From Bacteroidales bacterium (GTDB taxonomy: Bacteria > Bacteroidota > Bacteroidia > Bacteroidales > Muribaculaceae): 64,000 nt of DNA. How positions within the stretch are numbered: the stretch's first letter is position 1; each line of letters starts with the position of its first letter. The translations under genes and the position numbers were made by a program. The stretch lies in assembly GCA_910575615.1 (NCBI GenBank), contig CAJTEX010000002.1, positions 120,117 through 184,116 on the forward strand, read 5' to 3'. The notes beneath the pieces were generated by a model. That model had not been told where the DNA came from and ran no database searches. It saw nothing but the letters and a program-made list of their open reading frames with translations. Shown here in pieces: positions 8,032-16,771 of this stretch.

Positions 8032-9747
8032 TTAGTAGCCGGGATTCTGCTTGAAATCGGGCTGTGAGTTGAACACGGCGTTGGGGATGGGGAAGAGGGC
8101 ATACTTGTCGTCGATGCGGGTTCCCTCCATGTCGTTGATGTTACCCTTCACCTGCCATACGGTCTGCTGAGGACCTACGAACATGCCGTTACGGATAAGG
8201 TCGGTACGACGTACTGACTCGAGGTAAAGCTCGCGTGAACGCTCGTCCATAAGGTTCTTCTTGGTCAGCTCGGCGGAGTTGAAAGCGGGGGAGCCGGCGC
8301 GCTCGCGGATATAGTTGATGTAGTTGAGAGCCTTCTGGCGGTCACCGACACCGCCGTTGATGTAGCACTCGGTGTACATCAGGTAGATGTCAGCAAGACG
8401 GATGATAGGCTGGTCGGTAGACATGAAGGCGGTGGCGTCGTAGTTGGGCTGCCATACACCGTTTGCGTCATACTGTCCGTCGAAGAGGGTGAGGGGCTTG
8501 CTGTAATCAACAGCGGCGGGGTTCTTGGCGATGGTGTTGCCGGTGAACTTGATGATCACGTTACCGCCGGTGGTGCCCCATGCGCTGGTGAAGCCCAGGA
8601 ACTCGTCGGAGTAATCCTCGCCGGGATATGTGCCGCGAATCCAGAGGTCGTCACGCTTGTCGTGGGGAAGACCGTAGAAACGCTCTGCCATCTGCTTGAT
8701 ACCCTTGATACATGACCATTCGCCGGAGCAACCGTAGTTCTGACGGGGGCACATGGTGGAATTGGTGATGGTACTGGCGACGATGAATGTCGGACCACCG
8801 TAGCTCTGGGTCATATCCTGGTCGAAAGCGATACCGAAGAGAATTTCGTTCTCAGCCTTGTTGCTACCGCCGGGCATGTACTGCTTGTTGTCCTCGCAGA
8901 AGAGATAGAGATATTCCTTGGCGAGACCGGTAGCGGTACCGTCAGTGGGCGAAACGAAACCACCGCCCTGATGGCGACGGATGATGTTCTCGCAGCGAGC
9001 CTGGCAATCAGCCCAGCGGGCAGTGCCGGAGTAAACCTCGGCGTTGAGGTAGAGACGGGCAAGAAGAGCCTCAGCACCGTCGAGACCTACGCGGCCATAA
9101 ACAGGATTCTCGCTGATGAGCTTCTGGTCCACGATTTCGGTAAGCTCATTCTCAATGAAGTTGAAGACCTCAAGACGGGAGGCCTGTACAGGCTCCGCAC
9201 CGACTTCGGCTTCCTCGGTGATGAATGAGGACTGACCGAAAAGGTCAATCATGTTGTAGTAGGAGTAGGCGCGGAGCACGCGGGCCTCGGCACGCATCTC
9301 GATGGTCTCGGCGTCGGTGTCGTCGGCGGTGTTGGCCAGGAACTGGTTACAGATGGCGATGTGGCCGAGCAGACGGTAGTATGCGCCGTAGACGATGGTG
9401 TTGCTCGACGACCATGTGCAGGCGACGAGGTCACCGATGGAGCCGCCCTCGTCGTTGGGCCAGATCCAGGTCAGCTCGTCTGAGGGGAACTCGCTGAGGG
9501 TGAAGATGGTGCGGAGGTAAGCTGATGTACCGGGGTCAAGACCGCCTACATATGAGGAGCCTGCGCCGGAGATACCGCTGACAGCGATACCCGAGTAGCA
9601 GATGGCGAGGGCATTGGCTTTGAAATTGGGGTCGGAAGCGTCGACCAGGTTGGGGTCGTTGGGCTGCAGGTCGAGGTCTCCCACGCAGGAGGTCATGCCG
9701 AGGCCGAGGGCAACGCCGCCAAACAACAGATATTTTTTGAGATTCAT
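8032..9747 (-). CDS. SusD/RagB-family outer-membrane nutrient-binding lipoprotein
   Basis: The 571-residue protein starts at the ATG at 9745-9747; an in-frame TTG four codons upstream is less likely. The signal ends in a lipobox (GVALGLGMTSC, then VGDLDLQPNDPN). It has the SusD layout: an N-terminal helical part with VRRTDLIRNG and ELYLESVRRTDL, TPR-like helices (RAEARVLRAYSYYNMIDLFG), and the C-terminal DDKYALFPIPNAVFNSQPDF typical of RagB/SusD. Family members cap a SusC barrel and deliver oligosaccharides to it. It is encoded 39 bp after susC, in the usual order. Confidence 0.95.
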   Translation of the reverse strand: MNLKKYLLFGGVALGLGMTSCVGDLDLQPNDPNLVDASDPNFKANALAICYSGIAVSGISGAGSSYVGGLDPGTSAYLRTIFTLSEFPSDELTWIWPNDEGGSIGDLVACTWSSSNTIVYGAYYRLLGHIAICNQFLANTADDTDAETIEMRAEARVLRAYSYYNMIDLFGQSSFITEEAEVGAEPVQASRLEVFNFIENELTEIVDQKLISENPVYGRVGLDGAEALLARLYLNAEVYSGTARWADCQARCENIIRRHQGGGFVSPTDGTATGLAKEYLYLFCEDNKQYMPGGSNKAENEILFGIAFDQDMTQSYGGPTFIVASTITNSTMCPRQNYGCSGEWSCIKGIKQMAERFYGLPHDKRDDLWIRGTYPGEDYSDEFLGFTSAWGTTGGNVIIKFTGNTIAKNPAAVDYSKPLTLFDGQYDANGVWQPNYDATAFMSTDQPIIRLADIYLMYTECYINGGVGDRQKALNYINYIRERAGSPAFNSAELTKKNLMDERSRELYLESVRRTDLIRNGMFVGPQQTVWQVKGNINDMEGTRIDDKYALFPIPNAVFNSQPDFKQNPGY

Positions 9748-9786
9748 TGTTGGATTCAATTTAAATGTTCAACCTTGTCCGGGGGA

Positions 9787-12700
9787 TTAGAAGTTGGCGA
9801 CAACGCCGAGCGACCATGTGGTGGCGCGGGGGTAGATGTTGCCGTCGACACCGGAGAACACCTCGGGATCGAGACCCTCGTACTTGGTGATGACGAAGGG
9901 GTTCTGGACGGCCGCGAAGACGCGGAGCTTGAGGTTGTTGTTCAGGAGGTTGTCGAAGGTGTAACCCAGGTTGATGTTGTCACAGCGCAGGAATGAGGCG
10001 TTGCGCAGCCAGTAGTCTGAGTAAGAGAAGTTGGTGTCGGTTGTGTCGTAGTAGTAGTCCACGTTCCAGAGGTTGCTGAGCTGGTTGTTGCGGAAGATGC
10101 CGCTCATGTCAGAACCGCTGCGGAGGGCGTCGGCATACATATAGTTGCCGATGGAGGCGCGGAGGGTGAAGCCGAAGTCCCACTGCTTGTAGCGGAAGTT
10201 GGAGCCGAAGGTCATTGTCACCTTGGGGTCTTTGGAGTAGCGTACCACCTTGTCCTTGGGGTCGATGACACCGTCGCCGTTCTGGTCAACGTAAGCACCG
10301 GGGATGGGGTTGCCGGCTGCGTCGTAAACCTGCTGGAAGAGGTTGAAGGAGTATGCGGGATAGCCTTCTTTCTGGATCTGGACGTTACCGCCGGTACCGC
10401 CGCCGCCACCGCCGACTTCGAAGGTCAGGCCGTTGAGGTCGGTGATTTCGTTGTGGTTCCAGCCTACGTTGTAAGAGATGTTCCAGGTGAAGTCTTCGGT
10501 CACGATGGGCTTGGCGTTGATCGAGAATTCGACACCGTAGTTCTCCATCTTACCGATGTTCTGGGGGAGGTAAGCGACGGTCGAGGAACCTGCAGCCACG
10601 GGAACGGTCGAGAGGAGGTCGCGGGTGTTGCGCTTGTAGTACTCGATGGCACCGGTGATGCGGTTGTTGAAGAAACCGAAGTCGATACCGGCGTTCCAGG
10701 TCTCGGTGGTCTCCCACTTCAGGTCGGGGTTGTATCCGTCGGGGAAGTAGGGGGTGAGCCATCCGCCCATGCCGTTGGGGTAGTATGAACCGGGGGAGGA
10801 GACGGTGTAGGTGGGGATGTAGTTGTAGTAGTTACCTACGGCCTGCTGACCGGTCTCACCCCATCCTGCGCGGAGCTTGAGGTCGGAGAGCCATCCGGCT
10901 GCGTCGGCCATGAAGGCTTCGTCGTTGATGCGCCATCCGAGGGCCACGGCGGGGAAGATACCCCAGCGGTTTTCCTTGGAGAAGCGTGAGGTCGCGTCGC
11001 CACGGACGGTGGCGGTCAGCAGGTAGCGTTCTTTGAAGGTGTAGTTTACACGGCCGAAGAACGAGAGGAGCTGGAGGTGGTTCTTCCAGTGGTAGTTGCC
11101 GTTGGCGTCGATTTCGTCAATCTGGAAGGGCTTGCCTACCTGGTCGGCGGTGGCGGGGTTCCAGTTGAGTGAGTATGAGCCGTCGGGGCCGACGGTAGCG
11201 GGGAGAAGGCCCATGGATGTGGCCACGCCCTGGATTGAGTTGGAGCCGTCGTTCCAGCCGTTGGCGGCGTCGCGCGACCAGGTGTAACCGGCGGTTGCGT
11301 CGAGCATCGATTTGATGGCCTCGAATTCCTTCTTGTAGTTGAGGTAGAACTCGAGCAGGGTGTTGGAGCGGAACTCATATTTCTGACGCGAGGAGCCGCC
11401 GCCGTAGTTGTTGGGGAGGTCTTTCCATGCCATGTGTGAGTTGGCCTCTAAGATGTAGTAGTCGTTGGACTTGGTCACGTCGTAACCGAGGTTGAGGTTG
11501 GCGTGGAGCTCGGGGAGGAAGTGGAAAGAGTAGTCAAACTGGATGTTGCCGTTCGAACGGTAGACGTTGGAGTAGTTCTTGGTCTGGTTGATTGTGGCAA
11601 CGGGGTTGTAGTTGGCGTTGTTCTCGAGGTTGACCTGGCCTCCGGAGAGGGTCCAGGGCTCTGAGTAGCCGTTGAAGAGGTAGCCGAATCCGGAGGTGCC
11701 GCCGGCTACGGGAACGTAGTCGCGCACGGGGATGGTCGGGTTGTATGCCACGGCCTGGCCGATGGCGCCGTCCTGGCCCCAGTTGTTACGCACGTAGAAG
11801 CCTTTGACCTTGGCGTTGATCGACAGGTGGTCGTTGAAGAACTTGGGGGTGAGGGCGAGTCCGACGGTCACGCGGTCCATTGAGGATGCCTCGAGGATAC
11901 CGTTGCTGTTGGAGTAGGACACGTCGACACGGTAGGGAAGCACGCCTGCTGCGCCGGATACTGCCAGCGAGTAGTCAGAGCTTACGGCTGTGCGGAAGAT
12001 GTTGTCCTGCCAGTCGGTGTTGGTGTCGCCGAGGTAGCCGGCCTGGGCTGAACCCTGGCCGAACTTGCTGTAAACGAGTTCGCGGAACTGGTCGCCGTTG
12101 AGCACGTCGGCGATGCGGCGGGCGTGGTCAACGTAGAGGTTTGCGGCGAAGGTCACCTGGGGCTTGCCTGAGCGGCCCTTCTTGGTGGTGATGATGATCA
12201 CACCGTTGGATGCGCGCGAACCGTAGATGGCGGTTGCGGAGGCGTCCTTGAGGATGGTCATCGACTCGATCGACTCGGGGTTGATCATCGACAGGGGGGA
12301 GCCCATGCCGAGGGGGGTGTCGCCTGACAGGGGCACACCGTCAAGCACGATGAGGGGGTCGTTGGAGGCTGACAGCGAGGCACCACCACGGATGCGGATG
12401 TCGGCGGCTCCGGCGGGGCCTCCGGAGGTGGTCACAACCACACCGGGGCTCTGGCCAACGAGCATGTCCTGCACGGTGGTGGCCAGACCGGCCTCGATTT
12501 CGTCGGGCTTGACGATGGCCACCGAACCGGTGGCGTCTTGTTTTCTCACGGTACCGTAACCGATGGCTACGACTTCGTTGAGCATGACGGAGTTCTCCTT
12601 CATCTCAACGTTCACGGTGGAACGTCCTTCGACGGGGATACGCTGGGTATCGTAGCCGACGTAAGACACAACGAGGACGGCGTTGGAAGCAACTTTGATG

Positions 12701-12900
12701 GTGTAGTTACCGTCAATGTCGGTCGATGCGCCGACAGTTGTTCCTTCAGCGAGAACGCTGGCACCGATAAGCGGTTCACCTTGCGGGTCGGTGACCGTAC
12801 CGCTTACGGTAATCGACTGCGCGTTGACACCGATGGCCATCAGCAGTCCCACCATAAGAAATAGGAATTTCTTGGCGATTCCTGTTTGTGAATGTTTCAT
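9787..12900 (-). CDS. SusC/RagA-family TonB-dependent outer-membrane transporter
   Basis: This 1037-residue protein opens with a signal peptide (FLFLMVGLLMAIGVNAQ). Next is a carboxypeptidase-regulatory-like domain (SGTVTDPQGEPLIGASVLAE ... YVGYDTQRIPV), about residues 29-105, then the TonB-box-like EVVAIGYGTVRKQDATGSV and a plug domain (DIRIRGGASLSASNDPLIVL). The remaining ~800 residues form the beta-barrel, ending in an aromatic residue (LGVVANF), as expected for BAM-inserted proteins. There is no N-terminal STN domain, so signalling to an anti-sigma factor is not expected. It heads the SusCDEF-like operon and would import a glycan or its oligosaccharides with energy from TonB. The substrate is unknown because no hydrolase is encoded nearby. 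Confidence 0.96.
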   Translation of the reverse strand: MKHSQTGIAKKFLFLMVGLLMAIGVNAQSITVSGTVTDPQGEPLIGASVLAEGTTVGASTDIDGNYTIKVASNAVLVVSYVGYDTQRIPVEGRSTVNVEMKENSVMLNEVVAIGYGTVRKQDATGSVAIVKPDEIEAGLATTVQDMLVGQSPGVVVTTSGGPAGAADIRIRGGASLSASNDPLIVLDGVPLSGDTPLGMGSPLSMINPESIESMTILKDASATAIYGSRASNGVIIITTKKGRSGKPQVTFAANLYVDHARRIADVLNGDQFRELVYSKFGQGSAQAGYLGDTNTDWQDNIFRTAVSSDYSLAVSGAAGVLPYRVDVSYSNSNGILEASSMDRVTVGLALTPKFFNDHLSINAKVKGFYVRNNWGQDGAIGQAVAYNPTIPVRDYVPVAGGTSGFGYLFNGYSEPWTLSGGQVNLENNANYNPVATINQTKNYSNVYRSNGNIQFDYSFHFLPELHANLNLGYDVTKSNDYYILEANSHMAWKDLPNNYGGGSSRQKYEFRSNTLLEFYLNYKKEFEAIKSMLDATAGYTWSRDAANGWNDGSNSIQGVATSMGLLPATVGPDGSYSLNWNPATADQVGKPFQIDEIDANGNYHWKNHLQLLSFFGRVNYTFKERYLLTATVRGDATSRFSKENRWGIFPAVALGWRINDEAFMADAAGWLSDLKLRAGWGETGQQAVGNYYNYIPTYTVSSPGSYYPNGMGGWLTPYFPDGYNPDLKWETTETWNAGIDFGFFNNRITGAIEYYKRNTRDLLSTVPVAAGSSTVAYLPQNIGKMENYGVEFSINAKPIVTEDFTWNISYNVGWNHNEITDLNGLTFEVGGGGGGTGGNVQIQKEGYPAYSFNLFQQVYDAAGNPIPGAYVDQNGDGVIDPKDKVVRYSKDPKVTMTFGSNFRYKQWDFGFTLRASIGNYMYADALRSGSDMSGIFRNNQLSNLWNVDYYYDTTDTNFSYSDYWLRNASFLRCDNINLGYTFDNLLNNNLKLRVFAAVQNPFVITKYEGLDPEVFSGVDGNIYPRATTWSLGVVANF

Positions 12901-13257
12901 TTAAGGATAATTTGAAATTAATGATTTTTCAGGTCTTTTCTATTTTTTAAGGATTCCACAAGGCGCGGCAAAAGGACGCGGGACGGCCTTGGAGGCAGTC
13001 CCCGGGAAGCTCGTTACTGACCGGGCGGGCAAAGAGAGTTTGTTAGCGTCATCGTTTTTCCGGCTCTTTTAAGGCACTTCGCTTCTACACGTAACTAATA
13101 GAATCTGTGGCAAAATTATTAAAAAGCTTTAACAAACCATCATTTTTTTTTGCCTATCTCGTTATTATAAAAGTTAAAAAAAGTTAACCATTTAATTTTC
13201 AATCCGTTGTGACTTTTAATGAAATTTAATATCTGAGCCAAAAAGGGAAGCGCAATA
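12901..13257. promoter_or_regulatory. Sus operon leader and upstream region with a candidate promoter
   Basis: This 350-nt stretch has no credible gene. On the minus strand TAATTTTG (13111-13118) fits the TAnnTTTG -7 box. An upstream TTTG (13133-13136) is only 14 nt away, shorter than the usual 19-20, so the call is tentative. If correct, the susC mRNA has a ~200-nt leader. I see no obvious riboswitch in it, and no regulator gene lies nearby. Confidence 0.4.
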
Positions 13258-13289
13258 TTTGCCAGTGAATTAAACTTTTGGTAACTTTG
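13258..13289 (+). promoter_or_regulatory. Bacteroidota promoter of the small secreted protein
   Basis: TTTG at 13258-13261 and TAACTTTG at 13282-13289 are separated by 20 nt, a full match to the Bacteroidota consensus. The start codon at 13372 is about 80 nt downstream. The promoter diverges from the Sus operon. Confidence 0.75.
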
Positions 13290-13371
13290 CCTGTCAAAAT
13301 GGCTCAGGGGCAACGGGAAACGGCTGCCACGCCGCCCGCCTCCCCTGCCCTTTTCCGCCCATAATCGAGAA

Positions 13372-13716
13372 ATGACCGCACTAAGAATGATCACCAAGAG
13401 GCTTGCAGGGCTGGCGACGGCCTTTGCGATTGCCGCCGCGACTGTATCGGCGGCTCCGCCGGCCTGGGAGGAGGTAACTTCCCCCCAGCCGTCTGTGGTG
13501 CAGTCGTTTGAGATGGACGGGCAGGCGGATGTGACGGTGCTTGACGGGTATATCTATATCTGGTCGCAGAAGCCGGTGACGGTGAAGCTGTTCTCGATAC
13601 TGGGGCAGCAGATCCACCAGGAGACCGTGCAGCCGGGCATCCACCGCCTGAAGCTCGGCTCAAAGGGCATTTTCATCCTCAAGGCGGGGTCGCTCACTAA
13701 GAGGGTGACGCTCTGA
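13372..13716 (+). CDS. Small secreted protein consisting of a signal peptide and a sorting-like domain
   Basis: The 114-residue protein begins with a signal peptide (LAGLATAFAIAAATVSA, cleavage predicted near APPAW). A second in-frame ATG five codons in (13387) could also serve. After ~35 linker residues, the remaining sequence (DGYIYIWSQKPVTVKLFSIL, GQQIHQETVQPGIHRLKLG, KGIFILKAGSLTKRVTL) reads like a type IX secretion type A C-terminal sorting domain: G-Q-Q turn, G-I motif, then K..R.T.L at the end. There is no other passenger domain. It has its own promoter and ends in a strong hairpin. Function is unknown; it might be a surface-anchored peptide, a decoy or chaperone substrate of the secretion system, or a remnant. 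Confidence 0.75.
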   Translation: MTALRMITKRLAGLATAFAIAAATVSAAPPAWEEVTSPQPSVVQSFEMDGQADVTVLDGYIYIWSQKPVTVKLFSILGQQIHQETVQPGIHRLKLGSKGIFILKAGSLTKRVTL

Positions 13717-13736
13717 TTCTCTTGATTATTGTTTTT

Positions 13737-13892
13737 GGAAGGGGTCTCACGCAGATTCTGCAGATACGCAGATTTCCCGCAGATTGAATTTCGATTTATG
13801 GGGAGGTCTCACAGATTACACGGATTACACGGATGCCATCCGGATGGATTTTCGTCCCGGATGGCATCCGTGTAATCCGTGTAATCTGTGAG
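13737..13892 (+). terminator. 36-bp perfect inverted repeat made of dispersed-repeat words, likely terminator
   Basis: Arms 13808-13843 and 13857-13892 are perfect reverse complements of 36 bp around a 13-nt loop. On the plus strand the stem is followed by GGCCCTTTTTAATAA, so it can act as an intrinsic terminator for the small secreted gene. It also separates that gene from the convergent rnhB. Just left of it (about 13748-13785) are CACGCAGATTCTGCAGATAC and CAGATTTCCCGCAGATT words like those at 5100-5300. Apart from these repeats nothing is seen from 13717 to 13920. Confidence 0.8.
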
Positions 13893-13920
13893 GCCCTTTT
13901 TAATAATCCCGATTGCCCCC

Positions 13921-14577
13921 TTATCCGTTGGGGAAGAGGGTGAGCTGGGTGGGTGGAAGGAGGCGGAAGGTGAGGCGGTGGTGGGGTGTGGGGCCGTGGG
14001 CGGCTATGGCCGAGCGGTGGTCGGCTGTGGGGTAGCCTTTGTTGACGGCCCAGTTGTAGGGGGGATATTGGTCGTGGAGGCGGCGCATGATGTCGTCGCG
14101 GTGGGTCTTGGCGAGGATGGAGGCGGCGGCGATGTTGCCGTAGCGGCTGTCTCCTTTGACGAAGGTCTGCCAGGGGATGTCGCGCCAGGGGTGGAATTTG
14201 TTGCCGTCGATGATGACGCTGGCGGGCGCGAGGCGGCGGGTGGAGGCGGCGATGACCTGGCCTGGGGGAAGGGGTTGGTCGCCGCAGATGGCGTCGAGGG
14301 CGCGGTGCATGGCGGTGATGGAGGCGCGCAGGATGTTGAGGGTGTCGATCTCGGCGGGGGAGCAGGCGGCGACGGCCCAGGCGAGGGCTTTCTGCTCGAT
14401 GATGGGGCGCAGGGCTTCGCGGCGGGCTTCGGTGACTTGCTTGGAGTCGTTGAGCCAGGGGTGGCGGAAGTCGTCGGGGAGGATGACGGCGGCGGCCACG
14501 ACGGGGCCGGCGAGGCAGCCGCGGCCGGCCTCGTCGCAACCGGCCTCAAGGCCGCCGGGAGTGAAGGAGTTTTCCAA
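13921..14577 (-). CDS. rnhB: Ribonuclease HII
   Basis: RNase HII removes ribonucleotides from RNA:DNA hybrids. The acidic catalytic residues sit in [19 protein letters not shown] (Asp-Glu) and [10 protein letters not shown], and [20 protein letters not shown] is the conserved downstream motif. There is no in-frame ATG near the conserved start. I chose the TTG at 14575-14577, giving 218 residues beginning [13 protein letters not shown], a normal length. A GTG at 14665-14667 would add a 30-residue tail of almost only Lys, Arg, Gln and Glu, encoded by the purine tract upstream; I consider that unlikely. It is the last gene of the minus-strand series from topA. Confidence 0.92.
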   Translation of the reverse strand: MENSFTPGGLEAGCDEAGRGCLAGPVVAAAVILPDDFRHPWLNDSKQVTEARREALRPIIEQKALAWAVAACSPAEIDTLNILRASITAMHRALDAICGDQPLPPGQVIAASTRRLAPASVIIDGNKFHPWRDIPWQTFVKGDSRYGNIAAASILAKTHRDDIMRRLHDQYPPYNWAVNKGYPTADHRSAIAAHGPTPHHRLTFRLLPPTQLTLFPNG

Positions 14578-14594
14578 GGCTTTTTGCGTTTTTG

Positions 14595-14651
14595 CTTTCT
14601 TTTTCTTTCTTCTTTCTCCTTCTTTCTTCTTTCTCCCTTTTCTTCTTTTTC
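14595..14651. repeat. 57-nt uninterrupted pyrimidine tract
   Basis: Every base from 14595 to 14651 on the plus strand is C or T, mostly CTTT/CTTCTTT units. The minus-strand RNA just before rnhB is therefore a 57-nt A/G run. Next to it (14652-14690) is a GGGCTCGCGCCCTC ... CCAAAGCAAGGC block related to the inverted repeat at 29108-29230. From 14700 to 14750 the plus strand is nearly all A/G. No gene is seen between 14578 and 14761. Confidence 0.85.
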
Positions 14652-14761
14652 GGGCTCGCGCCCTCACACGGCTCCAAAGCAAGGCGGCAGGGGGCAGCGG
14701 GCGGGGAACAGGGGGAGGAGGAGGAGGGAGAGAGGACGGGAGGGGAATCTGAGGGAAGGAA

Positions 14762-15892
14762 TCAGAGGGGGCGGCGGAAAGAGCGGCGGCGCTTGTGGAG
14801 GCGGGTGTCGAAGTAGTCCCATTGGCCGCGGACTTTGTCGTTGCCGGCCAGCTCGGGGTTGGTCTCGGCGTGTTTGAAGCCGGCTTTGATGTAGTGGGGG
14901 ATGAGGTCGGTGAAGAGGAGGGCGTTGACCCCTTTGTTCTGGTATTCGGGCTTGACGGCGATGAGGAGGAGGTCGACGATGTCGGATTTGCCCCGGAGGG
15001 TCTGCAGCAGGTGCCACCAGCCTGAGGGGAAGAGGCGGCCGCGTGCTTTCTGGAGGGCTTTGGAGAATGACTGGATGGAGATGCCGACGGCCACGAGGCG
15101 GTCTTCGCTGTCGACAACGACGGTGACGAAGTCGAGATTGAGGATGCCGAGGTACATGTCGATGTAGTAGTCGATCTGGCGGGGGGTGAGGGGGGAGTAG
15201 CCGTAGAGCTGGTCGTAGGCTTCGTTGATCAGCTCGAAAAGGGCCACGCCGTATTGTTCCTTGATTTTCTTGCGGGAGGTGAATTTCAAGACCTTGAGGT
15301 TGTTGCGGGTCTTGACTATCTCGGCCACGCGGGCGTATTTGTCGGGGATGGAGTCTGGTATCTTGATGGCCATCTCTACCCATTCGGCTTCGGGGGTGAA
15401 GCCCATCCGCTCCATGTGGCGGGGGTAGTAGGGGTGGTTGTAGATGGTGGCCATCGTGCCGAGCTGGTCGAAGCCTTCGACGAGCATGCCTTCGTGGTCC
15501 ATATCGGTGAATCCCATCGGGCCGAGCATGGAGTCCATGCCGCGCTCCTTGCCCCAGGCGGCGCAGGCGTCGAATAGGGCGTCGACCACCTCGGTGTCGT
15601 CGATGAAGTCGACGAAGCCGAAGCGGAGGGTCTTCTGGCCGGTGCGGCCGTTGACGGCGTTGTTGATGATGCCGGCGATGCGTCCGACCGGTTTGCCGTC
15701 GCGGTAGGCCATGAAGCACTGTGCCTCGCAGAAGTCGAATGCGGGGTTGACCTTGGGGGAGAGGGTGTTGACATCATCGTGGATGAGAGCGGGGACGTAA
15801 TATGGGTTGCCCTCGTAGAGGTCTATGCCGAAGCGGGCGAATTTGCGTAGTTGTGATCTGGTTGGTTGTAAGGCGCGGATTTCAACGCTCAT
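14762..15892 (-). CDS. GNAT-like N-acetyltransferase family protein
   Basis: This 376-residue cytoplasmic protein has no signal or membrane segment. [20 protein letters not shown] resembles the N-terminal strand pair of a GNAT fold. [20 protein letters not shown] carries the acetyl-CoA-binding pattern (V.PEYQ.KG...L) near residue 310. Such ~370-residue proteins are common in Bacteroidota and usually annotated only as N-acetyltransferases; the substrate is unknown. The start at 15890-15892 ([18 protein letters not shown]) is well placed, 39 bp after the pseudokinase gene, so the two are probably co-transcribed. Confidence 0.8.
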   Translation of the reverse strand: MSVEIRALQPTRSQLRKFARFGIDLYEGNPYYVPALIHDDVNTLSPKVNPAFDFCEAQCFMAYRDGKPVGRIAGIINNAVNGRTGQKTLRFGFVDFIDDTEVVDALFDACAAWGKERGMDSMLGPMGFTDMDHEGMLVEGFDQLGTMATIYNHPYYPRHMERMGFTPEAEWVEMAIKIPDSIPDKYARVAEIVKTRNNLKVLKFTSRKKIKEQYGVALFELINEAYDQLYGYSPLTPRQIDYYIDMYLGILNLDFVTVVVDSEDRLVAVGISIQSFSKALQKARGRLFPSGWWHLLQTLRGKSDIVDLLLIAVKPEYQNKGVNALLFTDLIPHYIKAGFKHAETNPELAGNDKVRGQWDYFDTRLHKRRRSFRRPL

Positions 15893-15931
15893 AATGTTCA
15901 GTTATGGTGTTTTGGGAATCAAGGTTGCGGA

Positions 15932-16711
15932 TTAGAGAACCGGGGCTTTCCAGCAGAGCCAGCCGAGGATTATGGCCATCACGGCGAGGAATGTGATGAT
16001 GGTCAGGTACAGGCGGCGGTTGGAGTCGCCGGCGAGGGCCATCTTGAGGTCCTGCACGTCGCGGAATCGGCGGCGGGGGTCGTCACTGAGGCATCGGTCG
16101 GCAACCTTGGCGTAGCGCGCGAGGTCGGCCTGTGATGGCATCCCGGAGGCTGTGGATGTCTTGCAGGCGTCGAGGGCGGCGCGCAGCACCCGGCCATAGT
16201 TGCGGATGTCTTCCGACGCGTCGGTGGAGGTAAGATGCTCACGCTGGTCGAAACCCACATCTATCAGCTTGAGGTTGCGGATTTTGTCAGTGAAGATGAT
16301 GGTCTCGGAGCGTATCGGATGGTGGAGGATATGGTTCTTCTGTATGTATCCGATGGCCTCGGGGAGCTGGCAGACGATTTTGTCGAGAATCGCGCCGTCG
16401 ACCTCCCCCTTGTCGATGAGCTTGCGCAGGGAGTCGCCGTAGACATCGTCGGTGATGATCGACATGCCGATCCCGGGGACATCCTCGAAGTCATTTATCA
16501 TCACGATGTTGGGGTGACAGAGGTTGTAGCGGATGTCAAACTCCTTCTCTATCATCTCGCGGTAGCGGGGGTTGTCGAGCAGGGCCGGCTTGAGGGTTTT
16601 TAGCATCACCCATTTGCCATGCTTGCGGGCTGTGTAGACATCATAGAACTCCTCGTCCCATTCGGGGAGGTGTTCGATCTCGGTCCATTTCTCGGTCTTG
16701 TTTTCTGCCAT
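15932..16711 (-). CDS. Tail-anchored protein-kinase-fold protein lacking the catalytic Asp (pseudokinase)
   Basis: The 259-residue protein has a compact kinase-like domain (about 20-225) and one C-terminal membrane segment (about 234-254, LYLTIITFLAVMAIILGWLC), with the kinase part predicted in the cytoplasm. The ATP-site Lys (WVMLKTL, K38) and helix-C Glu (MIEKEFDI, about E57) are present. The catalytic HRDxKxxN loop reads HHPIRSETI, so the Asp is Pro, the Lys is Arg and the Asn is Thr. DFG is DVG (151-153), keeping the metal-binding Asp. Phosphotransfer by the usual mechanism is unlikely; it may bind nucleotide or act as a scaffold. It lies between a DUF4919 gene and a GNAT gene in one series. 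Confidence 0.82.
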   Translation of the reverse strand: MAENKTEKWTEIEHLPEWDEEFYDVYTARKHGKWVMLKTLKPALLDNPRYREMIEKEFDIRYNLCHPNIVMINDFEDVPGIGMSIITDDVYGDSLRKLIDKGEVDGAILDKIVCQLPEAIGYIQKNHILHHPIRSETIIFTDKIRNLKLIDVGFDQREHLTSTDASEDIRNYGRVLRAALDACKTSTASGMPSQADLARYAKVADRCLSDDPRRRFRDVQDLKMALAGDSNRRLYLTIITFLAVMAIILGWLCWKAPVL

Positions 16712-16771
16712 GTCGGAAGGGGGAGAGAGGGGAAAAGTTATCTACTGTCGGTTATGTGGCCCACCCGGTGG

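Noticed and set aside
13140..13397. 85-codon minus-strand frame in the susC upstream region
   Set aside because: Crosses the promoter of the divergent small gene and ends in a Lys run; no homologue recognised.
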